A DNA stretch of 64,000 nucleotides from Lepidodermella squamata (lineage: Eukaryota; Gastrotricha), in contig JBLDXI010000028.1 of NCBI GenBank assembly GCA_047495785.1, positions 1,550,001 to 1,614,000 on the forward strand, written 5' to 3'. This document shows, piece after piece, positions 19,683 to 29,995 of this stretch. Position 1 is the stretch's first letter. Every line of letters starts with the position of its first letter. The notes under the pieces are model-generated. The model was not told the origin of the DNA. It saw only the letters and a program-made list of their open reading frames with translations, and ran no database searches. The position numbers and the translations under genes were made by a program.

Positions 19683-20819
19683 CTACCAGTCGTACGTGTA
19701 ACGCGAAATAACCATAGCATAAATATTGATAATAGTGAAGATGATCAACATAACAATAAAGACAATGAAATCAATGAATTCGACCACTGTGAACGAAAGT
19801 TTCCCCATTGTCATTTTTCGCTCTTTTCCCTTGCCCAAAATTCGAGAGACGAGCACGATGATTAAGCAGTGAATGCAGATCAGCCATCCCCACAGAGCGC
19901 ATGCATCCGTATAGTTGGCCATGAATATTCGTTTTGGCTTATCCGGGATGTCATCGAGTATCAACCCTTGTACTAAGGTTATCGCAATTAGAACTGAAAC
20001 GCAGAAAATTCCCCTGTCAGCACTCTCTTCTGGAGGTATGCAGAACATTGCAAGTAGAAGGAGTGATAAAAGGAACGATGGAGCCATTAAACTCGAGACA
20101 TAGAAGTCGGGACTTCTGCGAAATTTGTACGAATATATCGCAAAACTCCGCTGGTCATCATCCTCATCCATTATCCCAACTTTGGCCTCTTTGAAATCCC
20201 AGCCATCGCCCATGCTTATGAATCCGTCACGGACGCGGTACTTGATTGATCCGAAGCCAGTTGATAGATCATTGCTTTCGATCGAGAAAATCAAGCCACA
20301 TTCTTGTTTATCGAAAGGGTAGTATGTAAGATCTAGTGCGCACGATGACTCGAAAACTCCAAAGATTTGATAGTAAAAATGGAGTCGATTACCATTTTTA
20401 ACCTCGACCCAAAACCTCCTAGCGAAAGAATCGCCCGTCATTCCGAAGAGTTCCATTGCATTGGCATGAAATATTTCCGGCTGCCAAAAGACATCAGGAT
20501 CAATGTAGAATGTTGCTCCTTCGGCCTTTGAGTATCCCGGGCAGATTACTGTCCAATCGAGCAGTATAGATCCAGAGACGTGAAGAGACTCCTCCTTATC
20601 CTTGATTTCATAAAATTCGTCCAGTTTCAAAAACAGATTGATGATAGTTTGGAAACATTGGGGTCCAGTCGCGTTAGTTGGCACAGTTCCCTCTGGGCAG
20701 TTCGGCGCATATGATTCCTGGCTGACCTGAGGGCATATTGAAAGCATCTCATTTGCCCTATCGGTTGCTCCACCCGAAACAAGGGAAACTAAAGCAAAGA
20801 GTGTAACATAGCGCAGCAT
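19683..20819 (-). CDS. pLGIC-11: Cys-loop receptor subunit, recent twin of pLGIC-13
   Basis: Intronless, 378 residues, ATG at 20819; the upstream in-frame TTG at 20846 is rejected. Signal peptide residues 1-17. Cys-loop C160-C174 (TYYPFD). Loop C is the most acidic of the array (MDEDDDQRS). The M1-M2 linker is one residue longer than in neighbours (PPEESADRG), with A-D-R at the selectivity position, and M2 reads SVLIAITLVQGLIL. The M3-M4 linker is lysine-rich (GKGKERKMTMGK). Protein and upstream flank are very similar to pLGIC-13, 5.7 kb away, with pLGIC-12 of another subgroup lying between them. Confidence 0.93.
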   Translation of the reverse strand: MLRYVTLFALVSLVSGGATDRANEMLSICPQVSQESYAPNCPEGTVPTNATGPQCFQTIINLFLKLDEFYEIKDKEESLHVSGSILLDWTVICPGYSKAEGATFYIDPDVFWQPEIFHANAMELFGMTGDSFARRFWVEVKNGNRLHFYYQIFGVFESSCALDLTYYPFDKQECGLIFSIESNDLSTGFGSIKYRVRDGFISMGDGWDFKEAKVGIMDEDDDQRSFAIYSYKFRRSPDFYVSSLMAPSFLLSLLLLAMFCIPPEESADRGIFCVSVLIAITLVQGLILDDIPDKPKRIFMANYTDACALWGWLICIHCLIIVLVSRILGKGKERKMTMGKLSFTVVEFIDFIVFIVMLIIFTIINIYAMVISRYTYDW

Positions 20820-20932
20820 TTTCAATCTATGATGGAAGTGAATCAAATTAATTCAACTTAACCGCCTTGAAATAACTAGGCTGTGCAAACAAGAAGCGAT
20901 ATCAAAACAAGGGTTTAAGTATTGTTTGCAGA

Positions 20933-20990
20933 GTGACAGCTAGCCAGTGTAAATAAAGTTCACGGTAATTTGAGTGGAATGCTCAAATTT
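20933..20990. repeat. Upstream block conserved between pLGIC-11 and pLGIC-13
   Basis: Sequence starting GTTTGCAGAG and ending CTCAAATTT, 114-171 bp before the pLGIC-11 start. A close copy lies at 26655-26728, at the same distance before pLGIC-13. The duplication therefore carried the proximal promoter, and the block is a candidate regulatory site. Confidence 0.7.
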
Positions 20991-22056
20991 CAGACAGAAA
21001 CCTTTGTAGTAGCAAATTGAATAGGCCAAATGCGACAAAAAACGCCAGACACATATAAATCTAGAGCCAATGAGCCCTAGGGCAAAATGACTGAAAAGCG
21101 ACGTAGTTAAAAGCATTTTCCGGATCATAGTGGAAAATAGACCGTAAAACAGCACGGAATGTGTTCTGCTATTCCCAGGCTGTTTGATCCAGGATCCAGG
21201 ATATCAAGACGATATCCAGGCTGATTTAAACTCAGGTCATGGTTCGAAATTTTGGCAGCATTCACCCCCATTTTCGATTTATTTGAAAAAGTCACGAAAA
21301 AACTGAGGCGCCAACACCCCCGCGACCCACTACATTTTGTTATTCCGTAATTACGAGATAATTAAAAAGGTTGAAGGATTTGGCGCTTATACACAGGAAC
21401 AAGCAGGCCAAGCAATTTTGGCCGTCGGATCAAGTTCGATTCAGCGGAAAATCCACCATGGTCGAGAATCATCGCCAATTCTGCGCCTCCATAGCGATTC
21501 AGCCGAATACTATCCACTATACGTTACAACGCTTCAAATACAATTTCCTATGTCCATCGCATAAAATGGTCCATGTTAAAATCGCATCCCGACCGGGAGC
21601 ATGTTTCGGAAAAGTTTCAAGTTCTGCACAGATGCCGACAATTATGAATATGCTAATGACGTGTCCAAAATTACCTCACAAGTGTCCAATTCCGACAAGG
21701 CCGACCTTGTCGTTCGGGTGGCCGGGATTGGTTCCAAGATGACTTGGAAGGCCTCAACAACGCATTGCCTTTAAGAGTCATAGTAATCTTTGCTAAATAA
21801 GCTGAACAATCACACTTCGCTCTTAAAGTGTAAAAACTCTGAGAATAGCAACCGAAAAAAACGAAGTCATGTATGTAGTTGCAAATATGGACAATTCTGG
21901 GTAATCCAGGATGACCTTACCACATGAAGAGAATTCATTTGAAGGTAGATAAAGGATCTCATTGCAGTTACATTACCGAATGATCTAAGTCTTAAAAAAA
22001 CCTCAAGATCCTCAGGCTATTCTTTGTATTTAAAATAATTCTTCTTCAGGAAATTG
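20991..22056. other. Intergenic region without a supported gene
   Basis: About 1.07 kb between the pLGIC-11 promoter and the pLGIC-12 stop. Frames at 21371-21742 and 21337-21564 lack conserved domains; the first starts at a TTG. No RNA gene was seen. Confidence 0.4.
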
Positions 22057-23190
22057 TCATGATTTTGAAGCATACAGTGCGTATGCGTTCAAAGCTAAAA
22101 ACAAAATTATCACGATGAAAGATGAAACCCAATCAAAAATTCTTGCCCTCGTGACCTTGAACATCATGCAAAGGGTAATTTTATCCTTTTGAAAATACTG
22201 TGACCACGCTCTAGTGTAACCACACGCTATAAGTGATAGAATCGTGCAAAACCAGCAATACAAGGCAGTTAGATCTGTATAATTCATCACGAATATCCTC
22301 CGAGGCTTCGCTGGAATATCGGCGAGAATAGTTCCTTGAACGAAAGTAAGTGCCAGAAGAATTGTCAAACAAAAAGCAGGTCTGTCCGGCAGGTGAGGCG
22401 GCATGAAGAACGCGAAAATCTGCAGGCTCGAAAGAACGCAAGACGGCAGCATTTGGTTGTAAACGTAGTAAGAAGGTATGCGTTTAAAGGTGAATAAAAA
22501 CTCTACAAACGACGCGTCATTGTTCTGCTCATCCATTACGCGTTGAGTCCAATTTACAAGGGTCCAACCATCGCCTTTGCTAAGAAAATCATCCGCCACT
22601 TCTAGAGAAATACCTCCAACAGCTGTTGAAAAATCTGAGCTTTCTATCGAAAAAACAATGCCGCACTGCTGTGTATCGAATGGATAGTCCGTGAGATCGA
22701 GCCCGCAAGTTGATTCGAAAATTCCATAACTCTGATATTTGAATGATAAACTGTTGTGATTTTTCACCTCTGCAACTAATCTATGCGTGAAATCATCACC
22801 GGTCAGTCCGAAGTTTCTTGCCGCGTTTGCATGATAGAAATATGGCCTCCAAATTCTGCTAACATCCGGGTAGAAAACCAAGTCATCCTCGCGGTAGTAA
22901 TCGCGGCACGTGTATGCCCAGCTGTAACTCAGCGAGCCTGTAACGTGAAGTGTTTCTTCACGGTCATCCAAGTTGTAAAATTCGTCCAGGCTCAGTCGCA
23001 AGTGAACCACTGTTTGGCTGCATATTGACTCGGTGTAAATTTGCGAGCTTACTCCATCAGGGCAGTGAGGGGTGTAAGACTCTTTCCCAAGCTGCGGGCA
23101 TTTTAGCAAAAGTTCGTCTGTCTTCTGATCAGCCAACACGTGGTGACACAAGAGCAATGACTGAACTAAAGCGCCGAGCCAATAATTCAT
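22057..23190 (-). CDS. pLGIC-12: Cys-loop receptor subunit
   Basis: Intronless, 377 residues, ATG at 23190. Signal peptide about residues 1-20 (MNYWLGALVQSLLLCHHVLA). Cysteines 31, 43, 57 and 95; Cys-loop C162-C176 (TDYPFD). Loop C reads MDEQNNDAS. The triad before M2 is P-D-R, M2 is consensus (TILLALTFVQGTIL). The closest relative is pLGIC-10, with GDDFTHR in place of GDDFTSR. A TATA-like sequence lies 61-68 bp upstream of the ATG. Confidence 0.93.
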   Translation of the reverse strand: MNYWLGALVQSLLLCHHVLADQKTDELLLKCPQLGKESYTPHCPDGVSSQIYTESICSQTVVHLRLSLDEFYNLDDREETLHVTGSLSYSWAYTCRDYYREDDLVFYPDVSRIWRPYFYHANAARNFGLTGDDFTHRLVAEVKNHNSLSFKYQSYGIFESTCGLDLTDYPFDTQQCGIVFSIESSDFSTAVGGISLEVADDFLSKGDGWTLVNWTQRVMDEQNNDASFVEFLFTFKRIPSYYVYNQMLPSCVLSSLQIFAFFMPPHLPDRPAFCLTILLALTFVQGTILADIPAKPRRIFVMNYTDLTALYCWFCTILSLIACGYTRAWSQYFQKDKITLCMMFKVTRARIFDWVSSFIVIILFLALNAYALYASKS

Positions 23191-23250
23191 TGAATAGGCA
23201 AATATCGCTAAGGTTTCTCAATATCCTATGGAAGGCGCGAAAATTCACAA

Positions 23251-23258
23251 TTATATAA
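23251..23258 (-). promoter_or_regulatory. TATA-like element of pLGIC-12
   Basis: TTATATAA, 61-68 bp upstream of the pLGIC-12 ATG in an otherwise mixed-composition region. Spacing suits a core promoter with a 5' UTR of about 30 bases. Not tested. Confidence 0.4.
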
Positions 23259-23259
23259 G

Positions 23260-25419
23260 GCCCCAGAGGAGGTTGTTTCAGTGGAGGAAGTCGTGCAGCT
23301 AGTCCCACCTTACGCGACTTATCGAATCTTTTGTCGCATTACGCTTCATCATTTGAATCTAATACTCTAACATTTAACAGTTCCCCATCATTACGTTAAA
23401 CCGACAAGTACGAAAGAATGAAAACACTGTAGTGAAATCTGACCTACGAAAGGGCAGGACAACAACGCTTGGTAACTAAGGCTCAAACTAGCTGTAAACA
23501 ATGCATTTAGCATTGCAGACGAAAGTGCGAAGTATTTGGATTGGCGTTCGATAGGTTACTAAAGTGGTCAAGAAGTCCTCTAAAATCTATTCCGCCGGGA
23601 CATCTTCGAGGATGAAAAAAGGAAATTTCAAATGTAGGGAAATTTCCCATTATTTGAGTCGCATTATTATTCGCAGCAAAAAACTTAGACATGCATAGTG
23701 GGATTATAGGCTTCTCCTGGGGCAATATTAGCGTTTGTCTTATGTGTAATTACGAAGCGAAACGAGCATCGCCTGTGGTTACATAGGTACTGCTGTTTTT
23801 TTCAGGAGGTCACGCAAATCAAGTCGTGACTTGTACATCAGAAGCTGAATATGACCGCCCGCCCACAAAGTTCCAGATAGAATTTGAGAACGCAATTTTA
23901 GCGAGTTAGATTTTGATGTGTGTGGTACTGACTGGTACTGACACTCATGCGCATACCCAAATTGCTGATTTATGCAAGTTGCCTTGCGATATTACACCTT
24001 GAAACCTCGGCATAAATAGGCGAATAAAATTGCTCACTCTGGGATTCTGTAGGTAAGCAGAGTTCAAGTCCCAGATTTATTACGATACGAGTTGGATTTA
24101 TTTCTAAATCCAAAGCTATTTATAATAGTGGAATGTTTGGCAAACAATAACGATTAATTACAAGCGGTCAGTGTGCGAAGTAGGATTTTCGAGCTGGTGT
24201 GTTCCTAATATTGAGCAACACAAAAATCGCCATTATTTCCATTTATCGGCCTTCGGCCCTGAAAATTATCTTACAAGCTCGAAATCCAAAAATTGAGAAA
24301 GACAAATTCAATTTCAGTATCAATCAATTCAAGATGCTAATAAGCAATGCTGACAGGATTGAGAAATTATTACCAGTGATTACCAGTAATTTAGGCCACA
24401 CATACGAGCGAAGCGGGCAATTTTTTTTAAATTCATCCCGAAGGAGGGTCTGAAATCTCAAAAAAAATGGCAAGGCAATTATATAAATGAGATGATGTGG
24501 AGCATTGTTCAAAAAATGGTTTCTATGCTAGCAGGGTCGATATTCGAACCTTGAATTAACCACCGTTGCATAATCTCCTATACAACCTTAAACCCGAAGG
24601 CGAGCGCAGCGAGCTTTAGCTGACGATATTTTTTGCGATATTAGTGTCAGGAATAGCCGGAAAATGCTTAAAAACTCGGCATCCATCGTCATCACAATGG
24701 GTGTTTTCTAATTACTTCGGTTCTATAATGGATTTCACAACTCAAATTAAATTTTGAAATTTTCTCCCGCCAGACCGAGCTGGGGTGTCGCGACACCCCA
24801 GCACCCCTGTACTTCGCACCCTGCAAGCGGTTTTGATTCGTTTAAAACTTCTAATTATATCAAGTAATTATGATCGTATGAGGGATGTGATTGTACAACA
24901 GAAAGCTCCCTGTCGAAGGACCGTTAGCTAGCATTTCTCAGTTCTCGCATCGCTAATCGTTAGGGAATACTGCTATCGTAGCACCATAAAGAAAGCAAAC
25001 ATTAAGGGTTAGAACTGGCTTTATTTTCCCGTTGAGTACTCACTTTCACTCTTCAGCTTCAAGACTTCATAAAGAAGTGACGCAAACTATCAATAATAAA
25101 TTATTCACAATCACATATTGCGAGTCCTTTGGCGACAAAAACGCATACTTCAAAGGAGAAATTCTTTTTTAGCTACCATGGAAGCAACTATGAGAATGTG
25201 AAATGTTCCTCGTGCCCCAAAGGAGAATAGTGACGCACTTTACGGCCGGATATTTTTGAAACAATAACTAAACTGAAACTTATAAAAAGCATTCAGCAGC
25301 ACGAATCATGCGACGCCATTCAATCAGAATATGTAATCAGATACTTAATCAAATTTTTACTAATTAAGGTGGAGAATAATATTATCGACCCTTTACTAAA
25401 AGCATCATTTCTCCGAGAG
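23260..25419. other. Largest gene-free stretch in the first half of the array
   Basis: About 2.2 kb with no supported gene. It contains a 24-bp perfect palindrome at 24779-24802 and a GAGCGCAGCGAG motif near 24602. The sequence GTGCGAAGTA near 24174 recurs at 24809-24818 in the opposite sense. These suggest old mobile DNA, but no ends or coding capacity could be defined. Confidence 0.4.
24779..24802. repeat. 24-bp perfect palindrome
   Basis: GCTGGGGTGTCG followed immediately by its reverse complement, with no loop. Function unknown. Confidence 0.8.
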
Positions 25420-26556
25420 CTACCAATCATAGGGATAACGTGAGACAACCATAGCATAAATGTTGATAATAGTGAAAATGATCAGCATAATATTGAAGAC
25501 AATGAAATCAATGAATTCGACCAAAGTGAACGAAAATTTACATATGCTTATTTTCTTCTCTTTTTTCTCGCCCAATAGCCGTGAGACGAGAACGATTATC
25601 ATGCAATGAAAGCAGATTAGCCATCCCCACAGAGCACACGCATCGGTGTAGTTAGCCATGAATATTCTCTTCGGCTTATCGGGAATGTCGTCCAGAATCA
25701 AACCTTGCACCAAGGTTAAGGCAATTAGAACTGAAACACAGTAAATACCGCGATCAGCACTTTCCTCCGGGGGGACGCAGAACATGGCTAGAAGAAGGAG
25801 GGACAGAAGAAAAGAAGGAGCCATTAAATTTGATATGAAAAACTCTGGGCTTCTTCGGAATTTATATGAGTATATCGCGTAGCTCCGCTGATCGTCATCC
25901 TCGTCCAAAATGCCAACTTTTGCCTCCTTGAAATCCCAACCATCGCCCATGCTTATGAACCCATCGCGAACCTTATAATTGACAGTTCCGAAGCCAGTTG
26001 AAAGATCATTACTTTCGATCGAGAAAATCAAGCCACATTCTTGTTTGTCAAATGGGTAATAGGTAAGATCTAGCGCGCAAGATGACTCGAACACACCGAA
26101 GATCTGATAGAAAAAATGTAGGCGGCTGCCATTCTGCACTTCGACCCAGAATCTTCGCGCGAACGAATCGCCTGTCATTCCGAAAAGCTCTTTCGCATTT
26201 GAGTGGAATATTTCAGGTTGCCAGAATACATTTGGATCTATGTAGAAAGTTGTCCCCTCTGCTTTTGAATAGCCCTGGCAGTTGACAGTCCAATCAAGTA
26301 GAATTGACCCGGAAACATGAAGACTTTCTTCCTTATCCTTGATTTCGTAAAATTCGTCCAGTTTAAGATACAAATTGATGATAGTCTTGTAGCATTGCTG
26401 CCCACTTGAGTTGGATGAAACTATACCTTCAGGGCAGTTAGGAGCATACGATTCCTGACTGACCTGCGGACAAATTGAAAGCAACTCATCCGCCCTATCA
26501 GTGGCTCCACCTAAAACGGGTGAGATCAGTGCTAAAAGAATTGCGTGGAGCCGCAT
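25420..26556 (-). CDS. pLGIC-13: Cys-loop receptor subunit, recent twin of pLGIC-11
   Basis: Intronless, 378 residues, ATG at 26556; an upstream in-frame GTG at 26574 is rejected. Signal peptide MRLHAILLALISPVLGG. The body matches pLGIC-11 almost residue for residue, including the Cys-loop, the PPEESADRG linker and the acidic loop C (LDEDDDQRS). Differences concentrate in the signal peptide, residues 44-52 and the M3-M4 linker (GEKKEKKISICK). Equal length and no frame damage indicate both copies are under selection or the duplication is young. Confidence 0.93.
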   Translation of the reverse strand: MRLHAILLALISPVLGGATDRADELLSICPQVSQESYAPNCPEGIVSSNSSGQQCYKTIINLYLKLDEFYEIKDKEESLHVSGSILLDWTVNCQGYSKAEGTTFYIDPNVFWQPEIFHSNAKELFGMTGDSFARRFWVEVQNGSRLHFFYQIFGVFESSCALDLTYYPFDKQECGLIFSIESNDLSTGFGTVNYKVRDGFISMGDGWDFKEAKVGILDEDDDQRSYAIYSYKFRRSPEFFISNLMAPSFLLSLLLLAMFCVPPEESADRGIYCVSVLIALTLVQGLILDDIPDKPKRIFMANYTDACALWGWLICFHCMIIVLVSRLLGEKKEKKISICKFSFTLVEFIDFIVFNIMLIIFTIINIYAMVVSRYPYDW

Positions 26557-26654
26557 TTTTCGATTTGAAAACACAGGTCTGAATGACCCTCCACTCTACA
26601 CCAAAGGCTAAGCAAACAATGTATAATTCTAGAAAAAATGCTTTATGAACTCCT

Positions 26655-26728
26655 GTTTGCAGAGCGGCAGCGAGCTTACCAGTGCAAACAAAGTTCGCGT
26701 TAATTTGAGGGGAAAAAACTCAAATTTT
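26655..26728. repeat. Upstream block of pLGIC-13, copy of 20933-20990
   Basis: Shares GTTTGCAGAG, CAAAGTTC and TAATTTGAG...CTCAAATTT with the block before pLGIC-11. See that entry; candidate shared regulatory sequence. Confidence 0.7.
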
Positions 26729-26800
26729 CCAGCACAAATAGCTTTACTGCAGAAAATCTACACTGCGAACACGCAATATGGAAGAATACAACGGGCCAAT

Positions 26801-27931
26801 TTACCAGTTATATGTCAATCTAGATATAACCATAGCATACACGTTGATTATAATAAAAGCTGTCAATATGACTAGAAATGCGACAAAGTCTATAAATCTC
26901 ACTGCGACCATTTTGAAGCAACCAAATTTCATCTCCTTGCCCATACGACTCTCCCATCTTTCTGCGATGAATGCTATTATCAAGCTGTACATATTGCAAG
27001 ACCATGACAGATATAGACATGCATCAGAGTAGTTTGCAACAAAAATTCGCTGCGGCTTATCAGGAACGTCGTCCAATATCAAACCTTGAACCAGGGTTAG
27101 CGCAATAACCACGGAGACTGAAAAGAGGGACCGATCCGCTTGTTCTGGCGGCAGGCCGAACTTGGCGAGTTGTAGTAAGGTGAGAAGGAATGATGGTATC
27201 ATGAGGCTATCGACGTAAAAGTTGGGCAGCCGGCGAAATTTGAAGTTATAAGCCGCAAAACTTATCTGATCATCGGTTTCATCAACCAAGCCGATTTTCG
27301 ACTCTTTATACTCCCAAGCATCGCCTTGACCCACGAAGTCGTCATCAGCTTTGTACGTAATTGCCCCAAAAGCTGTAGATAGATCATTGCTTTCAAGAGA
27401 GAAAACTAATCCGCAATCTTGAATGTCGAACGGGTAGTAGGTGAGGTCAAGATCGCAGGATGACTCGAAAGCGCCGAAAATTTGATAGTAGAAATGAACT
27501 GTGCTCCCATTTTCAATCTTGATCCAAAAGCGGCGAGCGAATGCGTCGCCATTCATGCCGTAAACTTTCAAAGCATTCGCGTGATGGATTTTCGGCCGCC
27601 AAAAGACTTCGCCATCCACGTTAAATGTCACCCCGTCTCTATTACTGTATTCGGGGCATTGAATAGCCCAGTCTGCTACGATTGAGCCAGTAACCTGAAG
27701 CGTTTCTTCCTTGTCTCTAATCTCGTGGAATTCATCGAGTCTCAGTTGAAGATTTACAAGAGTCTGCTTACATGGTGGATCAGTCGCTACGTTCGGCAGT
27801 GTTCCTTCAGGACAAGAAGGGGAGTAGGATTCTTTGTTCAAGTCAGGGCATTTCGCTAAAAGTACATCTGCTCTGCTTGTAAAGCTCGATTCGACAAAAA
27901 GAGCAGTCAGGAGAAAGCATTGAGTTAGCAT
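26801..27931 (-). CDS. pLGIC-14: Cys-loop receptor subunit
   Basis: Intronless, 376 residues, ATG at 27931. Signal peptide residues 1-18. Cys-loop C159-C173 (TYYPFD). Loop C is acidic (VDETDDQIS). The triad before M2 is A-D-R, and M2 reads SVVIALTLVQGLIL, the same variant as in pLGIC-11 and -13, so the three form one subgroup. M4 ends NVYAMVISRLTYNW, matching the aromatic tail of that subgroup. A TATA-like box is 40-47 bp upstream of the ATG. Confidence 0.93.
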   Translation of the reverse strand: MLTQCFLLTALFVESSFTSRADVLLAKCPDLNKESYSPSCPEGTLPNVATDPPCKQTLVNLQLRLDEFHEIRDKEETLQVTGSIVADWAIQCPEYSNRDGVTFNVDGEVFWRPKIHHANALKVYGMNGDAFARRFWIKIENGSTVHFYYQIFGAFESSCDLDLTYYPFDIQDCGLVFSLESNDLSTAFGAITYKADDDFVGQGDAWEYKESKIGLVDETDDQISFAAYNFKFRRLPNFYVDSLMIPSFLLTLLQLAKFGLPPEQADRSLFSVSVVIALTLVQGLILDDVPDKPQRIFVANYSDACLYLSWSCNMYSLIIAFIAERWESRMGKEMKFGCFKMVAVRFIDFVAFLVILTAFIIINVYAMVISRLTYNW

Positions 27932-27970
27932 TACGATTTCCCAACGGCAAAATAGCCGAACCTCGCTCGT

Positions 27971-27978
27971 ATTTTATA
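27971..27978 (-). promoter_or_regulatory. TATA-like element of pLGIC-14
   Basis: TATAAAAT on the minus strand, 40-47 bp before the ATG. This implies a 5' UTR of only about 10-20 bases if used. Confidence 0.45.
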
Positions 27979-28321
27979 TACACGAATAACAAAAAGGCAT
28001 GTCTCTCGCATTATAATGGTTGCTTAGCAGCTCAAGAGCTAACATACGAGAATATCGAATTGATTCTGATTTGTTGATGTAGTGATCTGATTAATAAATC
28101 ATATAATCTATAATTGACGCCCTTTCCCACGGGTAATCAATTGCTTTCGACCTTTTATTGCCAGTTTCTAGACTGCTAACGCCCAGGTCCCAAACGTGCA
28201 CGAAACATTCAACTTGGTGAAAATGTAGTTTTCGAGAAGATAATTTATTGTTCCTGGGACCGGCTCGAAGGGAGCTGTCTTGTAATCAAGTGTGAGGCCA
28301 TAGGTCAGGCCTGGTCGCATT
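27979..28321. other. Intergenic spacer
   Basis: About 340 bp between the pLGIC-14 promoter and the pLGIC-15 stop. Nothing recognised. Confidence 0.4.
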
Positions 28322-29476
28322 CTAAATATAGCCTTGGCCGGAAGCTATGCTTAGCGCATACAAATTTATACAAACGTAAAGCAATGCTAGGTTTGTCAAG
28401 ACTGTAAAATCGATAAACCTTCGAAGGCTCAATGCGACACCAAGGCCAAATTTGATCGGCTGCTTGAAATACATCCGCCACGATCTTGTATACCAACAAC
28501 TGACCATGCAATATATGGTGCACAGCCATGACAGCAGAGCACTGAGGTCGGTGTAGTTGCTGATGAAAATTCGGGTTGGTTTCGCTGGGACACCGGCTAA
28601 AATTTGGCCTTGGACAAAAACCAGAGCTAGAAGAATCGTAACTGCGAACATTGGCCGATCAGGTAAGGCAGGACTCATTAAAACGCATAGAATTTCCAGT
28701 AGGGATAACAGGCAGGAGGGTAGCATCAAATTGTAAACGTAGTACGAGGGATTTCGTCGAAAAACCATGCTAAAAACAGCAACTCCCCTGTGGCCGTCCA
28801 AGTCTACATGGTCGCGACTTGAAGATGCATTTGTTAAGCTCCACCCACTTCCGAGTGTCAAAAAATCTGGTGATACGTCGATGAATACGCTCTGAAAGTC
28901 TACGGCCGATGACAAACTTTGGATAAGAAATCGAATATCGCATAGTTGCTCGTCGAATGGATAGAAAGATAGGTCCATATTGCAGTTCGAGGTGAAGATG
29001 CCGTAGTGCTGCCAAGCAAATTTAATTTCACTTCCGAGAATCCGAACAAAGAACCTTGAGGTCAAACCATCGCCGTCCAAGCCAACATTTTCGACGCCAT
29101 TGATTTGATTAACCAATGGCTTCCAATAAAGCTGATCATCTGGGTAGAAGCGGACTTCATCTTGCTGATAGTATGAGTGGCAGTTAACTCGCCAGCTGAA
29201 TCGTAAAACGCCAGATAAGCTGAATGATTCTTCTTTATCGTTGAGCTCGTAGAACTCGTCGACCTGAAGCCGAAGATCGACGTTCGTACTACAACACGCC
29301 GATTTATTCGGAGGATCCAGGAACATCTTCCCTTCCGGACATGTTGGGCTGTAAGATTCCTTTGAAAAGAAGCTACAATTGTTGAGAAGCTCGTTGCTTT
29401 TAACTTCAAACTGTGAGGCCTCGAACATTGGATAGGCGACAGACATCCAAAATGCTGTCCATCTCAATGCGGTCAT
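28322..29476 (-). CDS. pLGIC-15: Cys-loop receptor subunit
   Basis: Intronless, 384 residues, ATG at 29476. Signal peptide about residues 1-20. The N-terminal cysteine set includes a vicinal pair (SACCST, 61-62), but this is far from loop C and is not the acetylcholine-binding pair. Cys-loop C165-C179 (SFYPFD). Loop C reads DGHRG. The triad before M2 is P-D-R, M2 is TILLALVFVQGQIL. Subgroup lies between pLGIC-5 and pLGIC-10. M4 ends NLYALSIASGQGYI. Confidence 0.93.
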   Translation of the reverse strand: MTALRWTAFWMSVAYPMFEASQFEVKSNELLNNCSFFSKESYSPTCPEGKMFLDPPNKSACCSTNVDLRLQVDEFYELNDKEESFSLSGVLRFSWRVNCHSYYQQDEVRFYPDDQLYWKPLVNQINGVENVGLDGDGLTSRFFVRILGSEIKFAWQHYGIFTSNCNMDLSFYPFDEQLCDIRFLIQSLSSAVDFQSVFIDVSPDFLTLGSGWSLTNASSSRDHVDLDGHRGVAVFSMVFRRNPSYYVYNLMLPSCLLSLLEILCVLMSPALPDRPMFAVTILLALVFVQGQILAGVPAKPTRIFISNYTDLSALLSWLCTIYCMVSCWYTRSWRMYFKQPIKFGLGVALSLRRFIDFTVLTNLALLYVCINLYALSIASGQGYI

Positions 29477-29995
29477 GTTTTATGATTATTTTGTTTTTGA
29501 TAAAATTTCGTAAAAGGCAGAACAAATGAGGCCGAGCCCGCTATTGCGGTCATAGCTTGAATGCATTTATTAGATAAATATTTCACGCCTTGTTGAATCT
29601 TGACAACTAATGATTGCTCTCAATCACGTGTCCACAATTCGCCGTGCACGTATGGTCTTTGAGGTCATTTTCAGATTGCTCTATCATCCTATGTCTCACA
29701 TTATAACGGACTAGTTGATTGCCTGCATAGGAAAAACATAAATAATTAAGGTTTATTAATAGGCTTTTCATAGCATTTTTAGCTTCAGATTCGCAGTAAT
29801 GCTATTTGTCGGTTACCAAGCCTTGATTGAGGTTATTGATGTTGAGACCACTGAAGTCGCATCAGTCGTCATCAGAAATTTCAGCTTAATTTACGTAGGC
29901 TGAAATGTCGGTGCATCTCCAGAATAACGACTAATTTCTTATTAGGAGACTGTTATCATAGCGTTTATTTGCTCATTCAGTTGACAAAGCAATGT
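29477..29995. other. Intergenic spacer with pLGIC-16 polyadenylation signal
   Basis: About 520 bp. AATAAA (minus strand, 29964-29969) lies 27 bp past the pLGIC-16 stop. No gene seen. Confidence 0.4.

Noticed and set aside
21371-21742. 123-codon frame between pLGIC-11 and -12
   Set aside because: TTG start, overlapping frames of similar length, no recognisable domain; chance opening cannot be excluded.
24045-24080. GAGTTCAAGTCCC resembling a tRNA T-loop
   Set aside because: Stem bases do not pair and no A box or acceptor stem fits.
24523-24590. tRNA-like sequence on the minus strand (GCAACGGTGG and GGTTCGAAT boxes)
   Set aside because: A and B boxes are too close, and no acceptor or T-stem pairing can be drawn.
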